Source of the DNA: Gemmata massiliana | Lineage (GTDB): Bacteria > Planctomycetota > Planctomycetia > Gemmatales > Gemmataceae | Length of the DNA stretch: 64,000 nucleotides | Direction: 5' to 3' | Assembly (NCBI RefSeq): GCF_901538265.1 | Contig: NZ_LR593886.1 | Span: 8,639,738 to 8,703,737 of the forward strand | Shown here: in pieces, positions 51,132 through 59,575 of the stretch | Position numbering within the stretch: the stretch's first letter is position 1 | Layout: each line of letters starts with the position of its first letter | The notes under the pieces: model-generated | Seen by the model: only the letters and a program-made list of their open reading frames with translations | Database searches by the model: none | Told to the model about the DNA's origin: nothing | Made by a program: the position numbers and the translations under genes

Positions 51132-52109
51132 ATGTTTCAGATCGCCGCACTGTCGCTGGCACTGTCGCCCGGGTTCGGGGGTGATCCGGTCGGGCCGAAA
51201 CGATATCCGCCCGTCTACATTCCGGTCGAAGCACCGAGCGGGTATCTGTACCAGCCCACTTACGACGTGCGCACCGCGGTCCGCTTACCCGCCACTCAAT
51301 ACGCGCCAAAAGCCGGTGACGTGCTGCTCCTGAGCGATACCACGCCGTTCTGGACGACCCTGTACCGCCTCGTGTTCAGCGGGCGCCCGGGGCACTCGGC
51401 CCTCGTGGTGACGATGCCGGACGGGAAACTCGGGGTGCTGGAAGCCGGATTCAACGACACGATCTGGACCCGGCTCACGCCGCTCGACTACCGGCTCGCA
51501 CAGTTCCCCGGTTACATCTGGGTGCGCCAGCGCCACGTTCCGCTCACGCCGGACCAGGACGCACGGCTCACCGCGTTCGCGGTTTCAGTAGAGAACAAGC
51601 GGTACGCGGTAGGGCTGTTCGCGGCACAAATCACCCCGCTCAGCCCGCGCGGGCCGATCCGCACAGCGCTCGCCCCCGGTCCACGCGGTCCGGGGCACCC
51701 GGTGTTCTGCACGCAAGCCGTTCTCGAAGCACTCGTGTTCGCAGGTGTCATTGAACGCCGGACGATCCGCCCCGCGGCCACGTACCCACAAGACCTCTTC
51801 TACGACCGCTCGCGGAACCCGTACATCGACCGGCACCCGCCGCTGCTCGACGGGTGGGCGCCGCCCGCACAGTGGACCCCCGTTGTGGGTTGGTCGATCG
51901 AGGGAAAAGACGTGCCGAAGCCGCCGTTAGCCTGGCCCGGCGGGGAGGCTCACGTGGTCCACCCAATCGGCGGCGGTGCGAATCAGCCGCCGACACCCGT
52001 CGTCGTCGGGCGTGTTCCCGGCGAACTTCGCGAGGTCGCACTCGTCGAGCACCGCCCGCAGCGCCTCGGACTGTTCGACCGGCCACCCCTGCTGAGCCGT
52101 CGCCGCTGA
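51132..52109 (+). CDS. Permuted NlpC/P60-like (YiiX family) hydrolase, C-terminus uncertain
   Basis: 325 residues from ATG 51132. It follows the permuted papain-like (YiiX/YebB) order: a first His in GRPGHSALVVTMPDGKLGVL, an acidic Glu in VLEAGFND, then a Cys in PVFCTQAVLEALVFAG. Family members hydrolyse amide bonds, probably in peptidoglycan or lipids. Its N-terminus (MFQIAALSLALSPGFGG) is weakly hydrophobic, perhaps a signal peptide. The final 60 residues, from about 51930 on, lie antisense over the next gene's end and look like random sequence (Pro/Arg-rich), so the ancestral stop may have been lost. The enzymatic core before that is intact. Confidence 0.7.
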   Translation: MFQIAALSLALSPGFGGDPVGPKRYPPVYIPVEAPSGYLYQPTYDVRTAVRLPATQYAPKAGDVLLLSDTTPFWTTLYRLVFSGRPGHSALVVTMPDGKLGVLEAGFNDTIWTRLTPLDYRLAQFPGYIWVRQRHVPLTPDQDARLTAFAVSVENKRYAVGLFAAQITPLSPRGPIRTALAPGPRGPGHPVFCTQAVLEALVFAGVIERRTIRPAATYPQDLFYDRSRNPYIDRHPPLLDGWAPPAQWTPVVGWSIEGKDVPKPPLAWPGGEAHVVHPIGGGANQPPTPVVVGRVPGELREVALVEHRPQRLGLFDRPPLLSRRR

Positions 52110-52865
52110 AAGTTCGGTGGTCGTGAGTTTGGTCGCCGGGACCGCGAACCGGCGCTCCACGAACTCGCGCAAGATCGCCGCGACCCGTTCTGCGACCACA
52201 TCACCGTACATGTCGCCTGCTTCCAGTCGCGCGAGAGCGGCCCGCGCCCATTCGGTCGGCGGGATCGGTCGACGCCTCCGCCGGCGCATCAAAATGGCGA
52301 GCCCCACGACCACACACACGAGCACGCCAGCGCCCGCGATCCACGGAATCAGAGCCCGATCCGAAGATGTCGGCCGGTCCACGGCTGGAATGTCTTCAAC
52401 GGCCGTCACGGAGTGCGGTTCCGGAAGCGGCGCGGATTCGCTGCTTGTGCGCTCGACCGTCACTTCCACCGCGGGCCACGTCACCGACTGGCGGTTTACG
52501 GTCACGGGATTGAACGTCGCTCGCAGCGGTTTCCCCGGCACGTAGGGATCGAGCCGATACACCTGCTGCCACCGTTCGCGACCGTCCAGGAGCGGTTTGA
52601 TTTCGGCCTCGCCATCGGGCCGGATGCGCCAGCTCGCGTCCGCGTCCGCAGTGAGTAGTGACCTCGGCAGCTCCACAGCGCCGCGCAAAGGGGCCGGGCC
52701 TTCGATCGCGAGCGTAACGCGAACCGACTGCGACAGCTTCACCTGGGTCTGGTTCACTTGCGAAGAAGCAACGACGTCCGTCGGCTGCGCCCGAACCAGC
52801 GCAGCACCAACGAACAGAACCACCAGCGCCGGCACCGCGGCCCGGATTCCCGTCTGGGTTGGCAT
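51927..52865 (-). CDS. Membrane protein, BatD/DUF4381-like partner of DUF58
   Basis: 312 residues from ATG 52865. A signal-like start (AAVPALVVLFVGAALVRAQ) is followed by a beta domain similar to BatD (SSQVNQTQVKLSQSVRVTLA, FNPVTVNRQSVTWPAVEVTV), a membrane segment (about 180-200, ALIPWIAGAGVLVCVVVGLA), an Arg cluster, and a helical tail (PPTEWARAALARLEAGDMYG, ILREFVERRFAVPATKLTTT) like DUF4381. The DUF58 gene upstream ends two bases away; together they resemble part of a BatABCDE/MoxR-type cluster. The ATPase MoxR is not in the window. Its 3' end overlaps the hydrolase gene on the other strand by 183 bases. Confidence 0.8.
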   Translation of the reverse strand: MPTQTGIRAAVPALVVLFVGAALVRAQPTDVVASSQVNQTQVKLSQSVRVTLAIEGPAPLRGAVELPRSLLTADADASWRIRPDGEAEIKPLLDGRERWQQVYRLDPYVPGKPLRATFNPVTVNRQSVTWPAVEVTVERTSSESAPLPEPHSVTAVEDIPAVDRPTSSDRALIPWIAGAGVLVCVVVGLAILMRRRRRRPIPPTEWARAALARLEAGDMYGDVVAERVAAILREFVERRFAVPATKLTTTELSAATAQQGWPVEQSEALRAVLDECDLAKFAGNTPDDDGCRRLIRTAADWVDHVSLPAGPG

Positions 52866-52867
52866 CT

Positions 52868-53752
52868 CTATCCGTGCCTCCGGCGGCGGTCGCGCTTGCG
52901 GAAGAAATTCAACAGCGCGTCGAAGTGATCGCCATCCGTTCCCGCTTCGATCAGATCGGCCTGGCACCCGCGTGCGAGTTTGGCGAACGCCTCGTCGCGC
53001 GCTTTGGTAGCAGCAGCGAACTGGTCCCGGACGCGCCGGTCGCTGGTGTCCACTAGCACCTGCTGACCGGTTTCGGCATCCTGTAACCGCACCAGCCCCA
53101 CTGCTGGCCACACGCGCTCGCGCGGGTCGCTCGTGCGCACCGCGATCAGGTCGTGCTTGTGTGCGGCGCGGCGGAACGCGCCCTCGAACCCCTTCCCGAT
53201 GAAGTCGCTCATAAAGAACACAATGGCCCGCCGGCGCTGCACCTTGTTGAGGTAGTCGAGGGCCGCGGCGAGGTCGGTTCCCAGGTGTTTTGGATCGAAC
53301 GCGAGGATGTCGCGCAGCAGCCGGAGGACGTGGCGCGGGCCTTTGTTCGGCGGAACGAAGCGTTCCACCTCGGACGAGAACGCGAGCAGCCCGACGCGGT
53401 CGTTGTTGCTCACCGCGCACAGCGCGAGCAGCGCCGCGAGTTCTGCCGCGGCCGAGCGCTTCGTGAGTTGCCGCGTGCCGAACCCCTGGCTCGCGGACAC
53501 GTCCACCACGAGGATCATCGTCAGCTCGCGCTCCTCGACGAACCGCTTGATGAACGGGTGCCCGACGCGCGCGGTCACGTTCCAGTCGATGGTCCGCACG
53601 TCGTCGCCGGCCTGGTACTCGCGCACCTCCTCGAACGACAGCCCGGCCCCCTTGAACGCGGAGTGGTACTCGCCGCCGAGGAGCGTTTGAACGAGCCGCC
53701 GGGCGCGGAGGTGCAGCCGGCGCACCTGACGAAGCACATCAGCAGGAAGCAT
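52868..53752 (-). CDS. DUF58 / VWA-like protein
   Basis: 294 residues. The DUF58 signature LLGGEYHSAFKGAGLSFEEV, REYQAGDDVRTIDWNVTA is followed by a von Willebrand A-type fold. The MIDAS-like metal site is DVSASQ, with FLMSD-like FFMSDFIG near residue 185. Such proteins are partners of MoxR AAA+ ATPases, generally in maturation of complexes. It is translated two bases ahead of the DUF4381-like gene, which supports a functional pair. Start at 53752. Confidence 0.93.
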   Translation of the reverse strand: MLPADVLRQVRRLHLRARRLVQTLLGGEYHSAFKGAGLSFEEVREYQAGDDVRTIDWNVTARVGHPFIKRFVEERELTMILVVDVSASQGFGTRQLTKRSAAAELAALLALCAVSNNDRVGLLAFSSEVERFVPPNKGPRHVLRLLRDILAFDPKHLGTDLAAALDYLNKVQRRRAIVFFMSDFIGKGFEGAFRRAAHKHDLIAVRTSDPRERVWPAVGLVRLQDAETGQQVLVDTSDRRVRDQFAAATKARDEAFAKLARGCQADLIEAGTDGDHFDALLNFFRKRDRRRRHG

Positions 53753-53816
53753 GAAACCGGAACTCTTGTGGGAACAGGCTCTCGATCACATTAGAGACGC
53801 ACCACGGTTCCGGCGC

Positions 53817-55310
53817 TCACTCCGCGGAGTAGAACCCGATCACCGCGCGCACGGCCCGGCGCCACTCCCGGAGTTTCTTCGCGCGATCGGGAGCCGGTAA
53901 CTTCGGCTCGAACCGGGTCGCGGCCGACACCAGCGCGCCGAGCGAGGACTCGTCGGCGTGCCCGGCTCCGATGGCCGCAAGGAACGCGGCCCCAAGAGCC
54001 GTCGACTCGCTCTGGGCCGCCCGAGCGACCGGGCGACCGAGCGCATCGGCCTGGAACTGTAAGAACCAGTCGTTGCGCGCCATCCCGCCGTCCACACGCA
54101 GGAGCCCGCCTTCTCCGGTCCCCTTCTCTGCCGCGTCGATCAAATCCGCGACCTGAAACGCGACGCCCTCCAGCGCCGCGCGCCCCAAATCCGCCGCGGT
54201 CGTCGCCCGTGTCAGCCCGAAGATCACCCCGCGTGCTTCAGGAACCCAGTGCGGCGCCCCCAGGCCCACGAACCCCGGCACGAACAGCACCGGTTCCGCG
54301 GGGTTCGATTCCTTCGCGAGTTGTTCCACTTCCGCCGACGACTTGAACAGGTGAAGTCCGTCGCGGAGCCACTGCACCGCGGCCCCCGCAATGAACACGG
54401 CGCCCTCAAGGGCGTACTTGGGACGTGCGTCGGTCATCGCGGCCACGGTGGTAAGCAACTTGTGCTTCGATTGCACCGCGGTTTCGCCCGTGTGGAGCAG
54501 GTAGAACGCCCCCGTACCGTAGGTACACTTCGCCTCGCCGGGGGTGAAGCAGCCCTGCCCGAAGAGCGCGGCCTGTTGATCGCCCGCGACACCGCGGATC
54601 GGTACGCCGTCGGGGAGGAAGTCCAGCCCCTTTGTGATGCCGTACTCGGCCACGCTCGGCTTCACGTCCGGCAACGCGGCGCGAGGGACACCGAAGTAGC
54701 GGAGCAGTTCGTCGTCCCACTGCATCGTGTGGATGTTGAACAGCAGCGTGCGGCTCGCGTTGGTCGCGTCGGTGGCGTGAACCGTGCCACCCGTAAGCCG
54801 CCAGATGAGGAACGAATCGACCGTGCCGAACGCCAGTTCCCCGCGGTCCGCAACGACTTTCAGTAGCGGCGCGCGGTCGAGGAGCCACCGGAGCTTCGTG
54901 CCCGAAAAGTACGGGTCGAGCACCAGCCCGGTCTTCGCGGTCAGCATCGGCTGGTCGGCCGCGCGCTCGCGGCAGAAGTCGGTGGTGCGGCGGTCCTGCC
55001 ACACGATCGCGCGGTGAACCGGGCGTCCGGTGGCCCGGTCCCACGCGACCGCCGTTTCGCGCTGGTTGGTGATCCCGATCGCGGCCACGGATTTGGCGTC
55101 ACGCCCCGACCGCGCGAGCGCCTCGCGCACCGTGCGCGCGACCGAGTACCAGATGTCTTCCGGCTCGTGCTCCACCCAGCCGTCGTGCGGGTAGTGCTGT
55201 TCGATTTCCTGCTGCGCGGTGCCGAGTACGTCGAACGTTTTTGCGTCGTACACCACGGCGCGCGAACTGGTGGTACCCTGATCGATCGCGAGAATAACGG
55301 GAGAGGACAT
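53817..55310 (-). CDS. glpK: Glycerol kinase
   Basis: 497 residues, the usual length. It makes glycerol-3-phosphate from glycerol and ATP. Landmarks: ILAIDQGTTSSRAVVYDA for phosphate binding; ITNQRETAVAWDRATGRP with the substrate Arg-Glu; YFSGTKLRWLLD; GVAGDQQAALFGQGCFTPGE; the catalytic Asp in the GDQQAALFG segment; and LRVDGGMARNDWFLQFQAD of the second ASKHA signature. It is alone: glpF and glpD are not in the window. It lies 64 bases before the DUF58 gene, on the same strand, and may be co-transcribed. Confidence 0.96.
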   Translation of the reverse strand: MSSPVILAIDQGTTSSRAVVYDAKTFDVLGTAQQEIEQHYPHDGWVEHEPEDIWYSVARTVREALARSGRDAKSVAAIGITNQRETAVAWDRATGRPVHRAIVWQDRRTTDFCRERAADQPMLTAKTGLVLDPYFSGTKLRWLLDRAPLLKVVADRGELAFGTVDSFLIWRLTGGTVHATDATNASRTLLFNIHTMQWDDELLRYFGVPRAALPDVKPSVAEYGITKGLDFLPDGVPIRGVAGDQQAALFGQGCFTPGEAKCTYGTGAFYLLHTGETAVQSKHKLLTTVAAMTDARPKYALEGAVFIAGAAVQWLRDGLHLFKSSAEVEQLAKESNPAEPVLFVPGFVGLGAPHWVPEARGVIFGLTRATTAADLGRAALEGVAFQVADLIDAAEKGTGEGGLLRVDGGMARNDWFLQFQADALGRPVARAAQSESTALGAAFLAAIGAGHADESSLGALVSAATRFEPKLPAPDRAKKLREWRRAVRAVIGFYSAE

Positions 55311-55403
55311 CGAACAGCTCCGGCAAAGGTCCAGTGTTCGCGGCTCATGGTATCATTGCCGAGCCGCGAGCGACACTACCAATGCCGGTTCCTCACGTTC
55401 CGT

Positions 55404-58400
55404 TCACCCGACCGCGCACAGGAACCGGTCCGCCTTGTTGTGATCGTGAAGCGGAACACGGTCCGGAGCCGGGATCGGTACGCGGCGCGGTGCCGGAGCG
55501 ACCGGGAGCCCACTCGGGGCGGGTTTGACTCGCGCCAGACGTGACTTGGCTTCCGCGAGGCGTGCGTCAGCGTGGTCCAATAATTCTTTGCGATCGATTC
55601 CGACCTCGACACGCAGCGCGAACAGTTCGCGCTCTTCCGAGCGCTGTTTCACGAGTTCTTCGAGTCGCTCGATCAGGGCCGGTTTGTTCTCCTCGGCTTC
55701 CGCCAGTTTGATGCGCGTCTCGGTCCATTCGGCTTCTGCAATCACAAGATCGAGCTTGCTCGCGGCACCGAGCTCGAATCGCGTCCGCACGTACTCCAGA
55801 GCGCGACCCTTGGCTGCCACCGCGTCGCGCAGCGGTTGCACGACTTCGGGAGCAGGCGCCGATTTGGGCGCCTCGGATTTCGCCTTCAAATCGCTGATGG
55901 CGACCCGGAACCCACTGCGGGCGTGACTGTACCCCGCTTCGCCGATCCGGTAGCGCGACGCGGAACGAGACAGCCAGGGCGAGAACGCGGTCGTACCGCC
56001 GCGGTGAACCGGTTTACGGTTCGAGTCGAGCGCGAGTTCCGAGACGTTGCCCAACATATCAAACAGGCCGAACGGGTTGGGTTCCCTTCCGCCCACCGCG
56101 TGACTCCGATCGTCAGAGTTCGTCCTGATCCACTCGTAAGTTTCCAGTGCCGAAAATTCCGCTCCGCAATACCAGGGAGTCGTGGTCCCCGCGCGGCACG
56201 CGAACTCCCATCGCCCCTCAGACGGGACGACGTAGGTCCGGCCCTCTTTTTGACTGAGCCAGGCACAGAACGCTTGTGCGTCGGCCAGCGTCACGAACAC
56301 GACCGGGTGCTTGCGTGAGGGCACATACGTCGTGTTCTTCCAGGTGTACTCGGGTTTCTGAGCGTCCCGGCCGCTGTTTTCGTCCCAGGCCCAACCGCCC
56401 CGGCCGCTCGCTTCCGCCGTCGTGACGTAGCCCGTTTGTGTCACGAACAACTCGAACTGCTCGCGCGTGACTTCGTGGGAACCCAAATAGAACGGGGCGT
56501 CGATCGCGGTCACCGCGGTGGATGCTTCACTTTGGATTTCCCGGTGCGCCCACGACTCCGAGCCCGTGACTTTGATTGCGGTCGCAATGGCGTCGGGCGT
56601 GCTGCCCATCGGCATGCGTCCGGGCGGGATGAGCCGGAACTTCATGCCGACGGAATTGGTGTACTCGACCGGCAAAATGAGGTGACGCGACCACGACTTC
56701 TGGAGCTCGCTCGCTGCGGCCGCGCCGAACGGAACAGCCACGGGCGACGGTTCGGGGTCCGCGATGTGATCGGTGCGCTGGGGGTTGTCGCGCATGACGA
56801 CCCGAATGGTGACCCGCTCGCCGCGCTTGATCTCGAACCCCGGTGCGCGGTCGGCGCTCGTTCGCGACGAGTGACCGGTGAGCAACCCGTGCGTCGTTAT
56901 CTCCCAGTGCGCCGCGGTCCGCTTGAGCGAGCGGAACCCCGGTTCGAGTTTGTACTTGCCCGGCGGCAGTTTAATCTGCGGGTGCTGGCTCACATCGAAC
57001 CAGTCGGTAACCGCGCCGTCGCCCTGGTGAACAATCACCGACACCAGTTCGGGGTCCGGGACGACTTCGACTTCGCCCTGATCGCCCAAGTACAAAGCAA
57101 CAAATGGACCAAACACAACAGTGCGAGAGCACACGATTAGCAAGACCAAAGCCGCTACGAAAGGAACCCAGCTTCGCGGTGCCGGTGTTTTTGGGCGCGC
57201 GTGTTTGACCGGTGCCCCTGCGAGTGCCGGCCCCTTCGACGTGGGGGAGAGAGCCGACCAAACCGAACTCAGCACGATCGGCACGCACACGAGACTGGTG
57301 AAGACCAACAAGGCCAGCCCCGGGTCCGGCATCAACCCGGCTAGGGGAACAGCGACGACAATCACGCCCACGATCCACACCGCGAGCCAGGACGTGGGAC
57401 GCGCGGGCTTGCCAGCGGGAATGCGTGCGACGTCCACTAACGTGCTGTGTTCCTGTAACTGGCGCTCGCAATCGGCGAGTACGGCGGCCACTTCCTTCGC
57501 GCTCTGGTACCGCTGGTCCGGGTCTTTCGCGTGCAGCTTCTCCACGATCCGGCACAGCCACTCCGGTATCTCGGGGATGACTTCCCGGATCGGGCGCGGG
57601 TCTTCGTCGCAAACGCGCTTCAGCACGGCCAGCGTCCCACTCGCGCGGAACGGCGGGCGCCCGGAGCACATCACGTAAATCACACTCCCGAGGCTGAACA
57701 GGTCCGCGCGGTGGTCGAGGGTGTCGCCCCGCGCCTGCTCCGGGGCCATGTACATCGGCGTCCCGGCCACGATCCCGCTCTGCGAAATGCTCGCGTCGTC
57801 CGCGGCCCGCGCGAGGCCGAAGTCGGTGAGTTTCACGTGCTGGTTCGGACCACCGATCAGCACGTTGGAGGGCTTGATGTCGCGGTGAACCAGTCCCTGT
57901 GCGTGGGCCGCGGCCAGCCCCTCGGCGAGCTGCCGGCTGATCCGCAGGATCTCCGCCACGTCCAATGGCCCGGAGCGATCGAGGCGCTGTTGGAGCGTTT
58001 CGCCGGGCACGAACTCCATCACCAGGAACGGGAGCGGGAGTTCTTCGACCGCGTGGACCTGCACCACGTTCTCGTGTCGGATCTGGGCCGACGACCGGGC
58101 CTCGCGGATGAACCGCTTGCGCGCCGGCGACGTGGTCGCCATTTGCGGCGCGAGTACCTTCACCGCGACCACCCGCTGCAGCACGTCGTCGAACGCGCGG
58201 AACACGATCCCGAACCCGCCGCGCCCCAGCACTTCGAGTACCTCGTAGTGCCCGATGCGCCCGAGCGAATCGGGGCGCGTGGGCGGTGCAAGGAACCGGA
58301 GGGCCTCGTCGGTGTCGGCGAGGCCGACAGAGTCGTGCGCCACGGTGCGTGCGTCGGCCCGGTCCGGATCGGGCGCAGCGACCGCGGGGTGTTCGAGGAA

Positions 58401-58547
58401 GGAGCCAGCGCCCTCGTGTGCGCTGAGCAGCCGTTCGATCCGCTGTCGGCGCTTCACGTCACCGGCGCAGGCGCCAACCAAGTACGTGGCCCGTTCGACC
58501 GGATCGGTCTTTTCGAGCGCGGCTGCGAAGATCGTTTCATCGGTCAT
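55404..58547 (-). CDS. Ser/Thr kinase with membrane segments, SUMF1 domain and C-terminal helix
   Basis: 1047 residues from ATG 58547. A short N-terminal region, then a kinase domain (about 95-350: GRGGFG, HRDIKPSN, DFGLAR), two or three membrane segments (about 385-500), a beta region, and a SUMF1/FGE-type domain (about 640-890, FYLGSHEVTREQFELFVTQT to RSGFRVAISD). The FGE-type stretch reads GNVSELALD in place of the usual GNVWEWCQD, so it is probably not an active formylglycine enzyme. The end has long helices (VRTRFELGAASKLDLVIAEA, ETRIKLAEAEENKPALIERL) like the TolC-type helical unit. It is preceded by an ECF sigma factor gene, a planctomycete arrangement. Confidence 0.9.
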   Translation of the reverse strand: MTDETIFAAALEKTDPVERATYLVGACAGDVKRRQRIERLLSAHEGAGSFLEHPAVAAPDPDRADARTVAHDSVGLADTDEALRFLAPPTRPDSLGRIGHYEVLEVLGRGGFGIVFRAFDDVLQRVVAVKVLAPQMATTSPARKRFIREARSSAQIRHENVVQVHAVEELPLPFLVMEFVPGETLQQRLDRSGPLDVAEILRISRQLAEGLAAAHAQGLVHRDIKPSNVLIGGPNQHVKLTDFGLARAADDASISQSGIVAGTPMYMAPEQARGDTLDHRADLFSLGSVIYVMCSGRPPFRASGTLAVLKRVCDEDPRPIREVIPEIPEWLCRIVEKLHAKDPDQRYQSAKEVAAVLADCERQLQEHSTLVDVARIPAGKPARPTSWLAVWIVGVIVVAVPLAGLMPDPGLALLVFTSLVCVPIVLSSVWSALSPTSKGPALAGAPVKHARPKTPAPRSWVPFVAALVLLIVCSRTVVFGPFVALYLGDQGEVEVVPDPELVSVIVHQGDGAVTDWFDVSQHPQIKLPPGKYKLEPGFRSLKRTAAHWEITTHGLLTGHSSRTSADRAPGFEIKRGERVTIRVVMRDNPQRTDHIADPEPSPVAVPFGAAAASELQKSWSRHLILPVEYTNSVGMKFRLIPPGRMPMGSTPDAIATAIKVTGSESWAHREIQSEASTAVTAIDAPFYLGSHEVTREQFELFVTQTGYVTTAEASGRGGWAWDENSGRDAQKPEYTWKNTTYVPSRKHPVVFVTLADAQAFCAWLSQKEGRTYVVPSEGRWEFACRAGTTTPWYCGAEFSALETYEWIRTNSDDRSHAVGGREPNPFGLFDMLGNVSELALDSNRKPVHRGGTTAFSPWLSRSASRYRIGEAGYSHARSGFRVAISDLKAKSEAPKSAPAPEVVQPLRDAVAAKGRALEYVRTRFELGAASKLDLVIAEAEWTETRIKLAEAEENKPALIERLEELVKQRSEERELFALRVEVGIDRKELLDHADARLAEAKSRLARVKPAPSGLPVAPAPRRVPIPAPDRVPLHDHNKADRFLCAVG

Positions 58548-58677
58548 GGCGGATTCCCACAAAGGGCTAGGTGCCACCAATGCGAGAACGGGGGCGAAAG
58601 TGGCTCACAGAATTTCGGAATCCCGCAACACAGCTGCGAAACAAAGGCAAGAACGCGGCGATTGTCGGTAGTCCGCG

Positions 58678-59247
58678 CTAGTTCGCCTCTTCTCGTTGCG
58701 GTAATTCCCCGCTCATCCGCTGGTACAACCACGCCTTGCTGAACACCCAATGACGTTTCGCGGTGGCCGGGGAGATCTCCATCGCGTCGGCCGCTTGCTC
58801 GATGGTCATTCCCACGAAGTACCGGAGTTTCACGAGTTCGGCTTTCTGTGGATCGAGGAGCGCGAATTCGTTGAGCGCCTCGTCGAGCGCGACCAGATCC
58901 TCGTCCGGGCGCGGGGCGGCGATGGGCACGTCTTCCGCGTCGAGGCGGTTCAGGTCGCCGCCGTGTTTCGCGGTTCGTTTCTTGCGGGCGGCGTCGACGA
59001 GAATCCGGCGCATCGCTTCGGCCGCGGCCGCGAAGAAGTGCCCGCGGTGGTCGAATTGTTGATCGTGCCCGAGTCGCAGGTACGCTTCATGAACAAGCGC
59101 AGTGGCTTCGAGCGTGTGCCCGGGCATCTCGGACGCGAGCTTCGCCGCCGCGAGTCGGCGCAACTCGTCGTACACAAGTGGGAGCAGTTCCGCGGCCCCG
59201 GCCCGGCCCGCCCGAACGTCGTCCAGAATGCGGGTGATCTCGTTCAT
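58678..59247 (-). CDS. ECF-type RNA polymerase sigma factor
   Basis: 189 residues from ATG 59247. Region 2 is visible (VYDELRRLAAAKLASEMPGH, TLEATALVHEAYLRL, FFAAAAEAMRRILVDAARKK) as is region 4 (LLDPQKAELVKLRYFVGMTI, EQAADAMEISPATAKRHWVF). This is the TIGR02999-type ECF family that planctomycetes use in large numbers, usually next to a kinase. There is no anti-sigma gene; the adjacent kinase-SUMF1 protein, 130 bases downstream, may control it by phosphorylation. This is an inference from context. Confidence 0.93.
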   Translation of the reverse strand: MNEITRILDDVRAGRAGAAELLPLVYDELRRLAAAKLASEMPGHTLEATALVHEAYLRLGHDQQFDHRGHFFAAAAEAMRRILVDAARKKRTAKHGGDLNRLDAEDVPIAAPRPDEDLVALDEALNEFALLDPQKAELVKLRYFVGMTIEQAADAMEISPATAKRHWVFSKAWLYQRMSGELPQREEAN

Positions 59248-59575
59248 GGGATTGAGGATAAACCCCGCACCCGATTCGAGCAACCACCACCACAAGCCGC
59301 TCTCCGACGGTAAATGCACCTTGAAAGAGCGGCGTAAGTTTGGCACCGCGCGAATAAAAGATGAAAGTCGGCGCGGTTCTCACATCTAACGTTTGACACC
59401 GGCCCGCGGTTCTGGCATCCTGACTTTTACGCGGGCTCAACATTCCGCCCGCCCAATATTCAAAATTCAAATAGGGCCACAGCGGGTTGGCGGGTCGGCG
59501 TTTCGGCAATACCATCTCCCCCGAAGCGCTTGAAACTGAAACTCGCGCGGCGGCTATCACCTCAGGGTTCCCGGA
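59248..59575. other. 328-base divergent intergenic region
   Basis: Between the sigma gene (-) and the kinase gene (+). A TTGACA hexamer is at 59391-59396, but no good -10 follows at 17 bases (CATCCT at 59414-59419). It is the likely promoter region of both genes. No gene is supported. Confidence 0.45.

Noticed and set aside
53757-53813. Inverted repeat CCGGAAC ... GTTCCGG before the DUF58 gene
   Set aside because: Only 7 bp with a 43-base loop; expected by chance in this composition.
59391-59419. Sigma-70 promoter with TTGACA at 59391
   Set aside because: No acceptable -10 at the correct spacing, so not annotated as a promoter.
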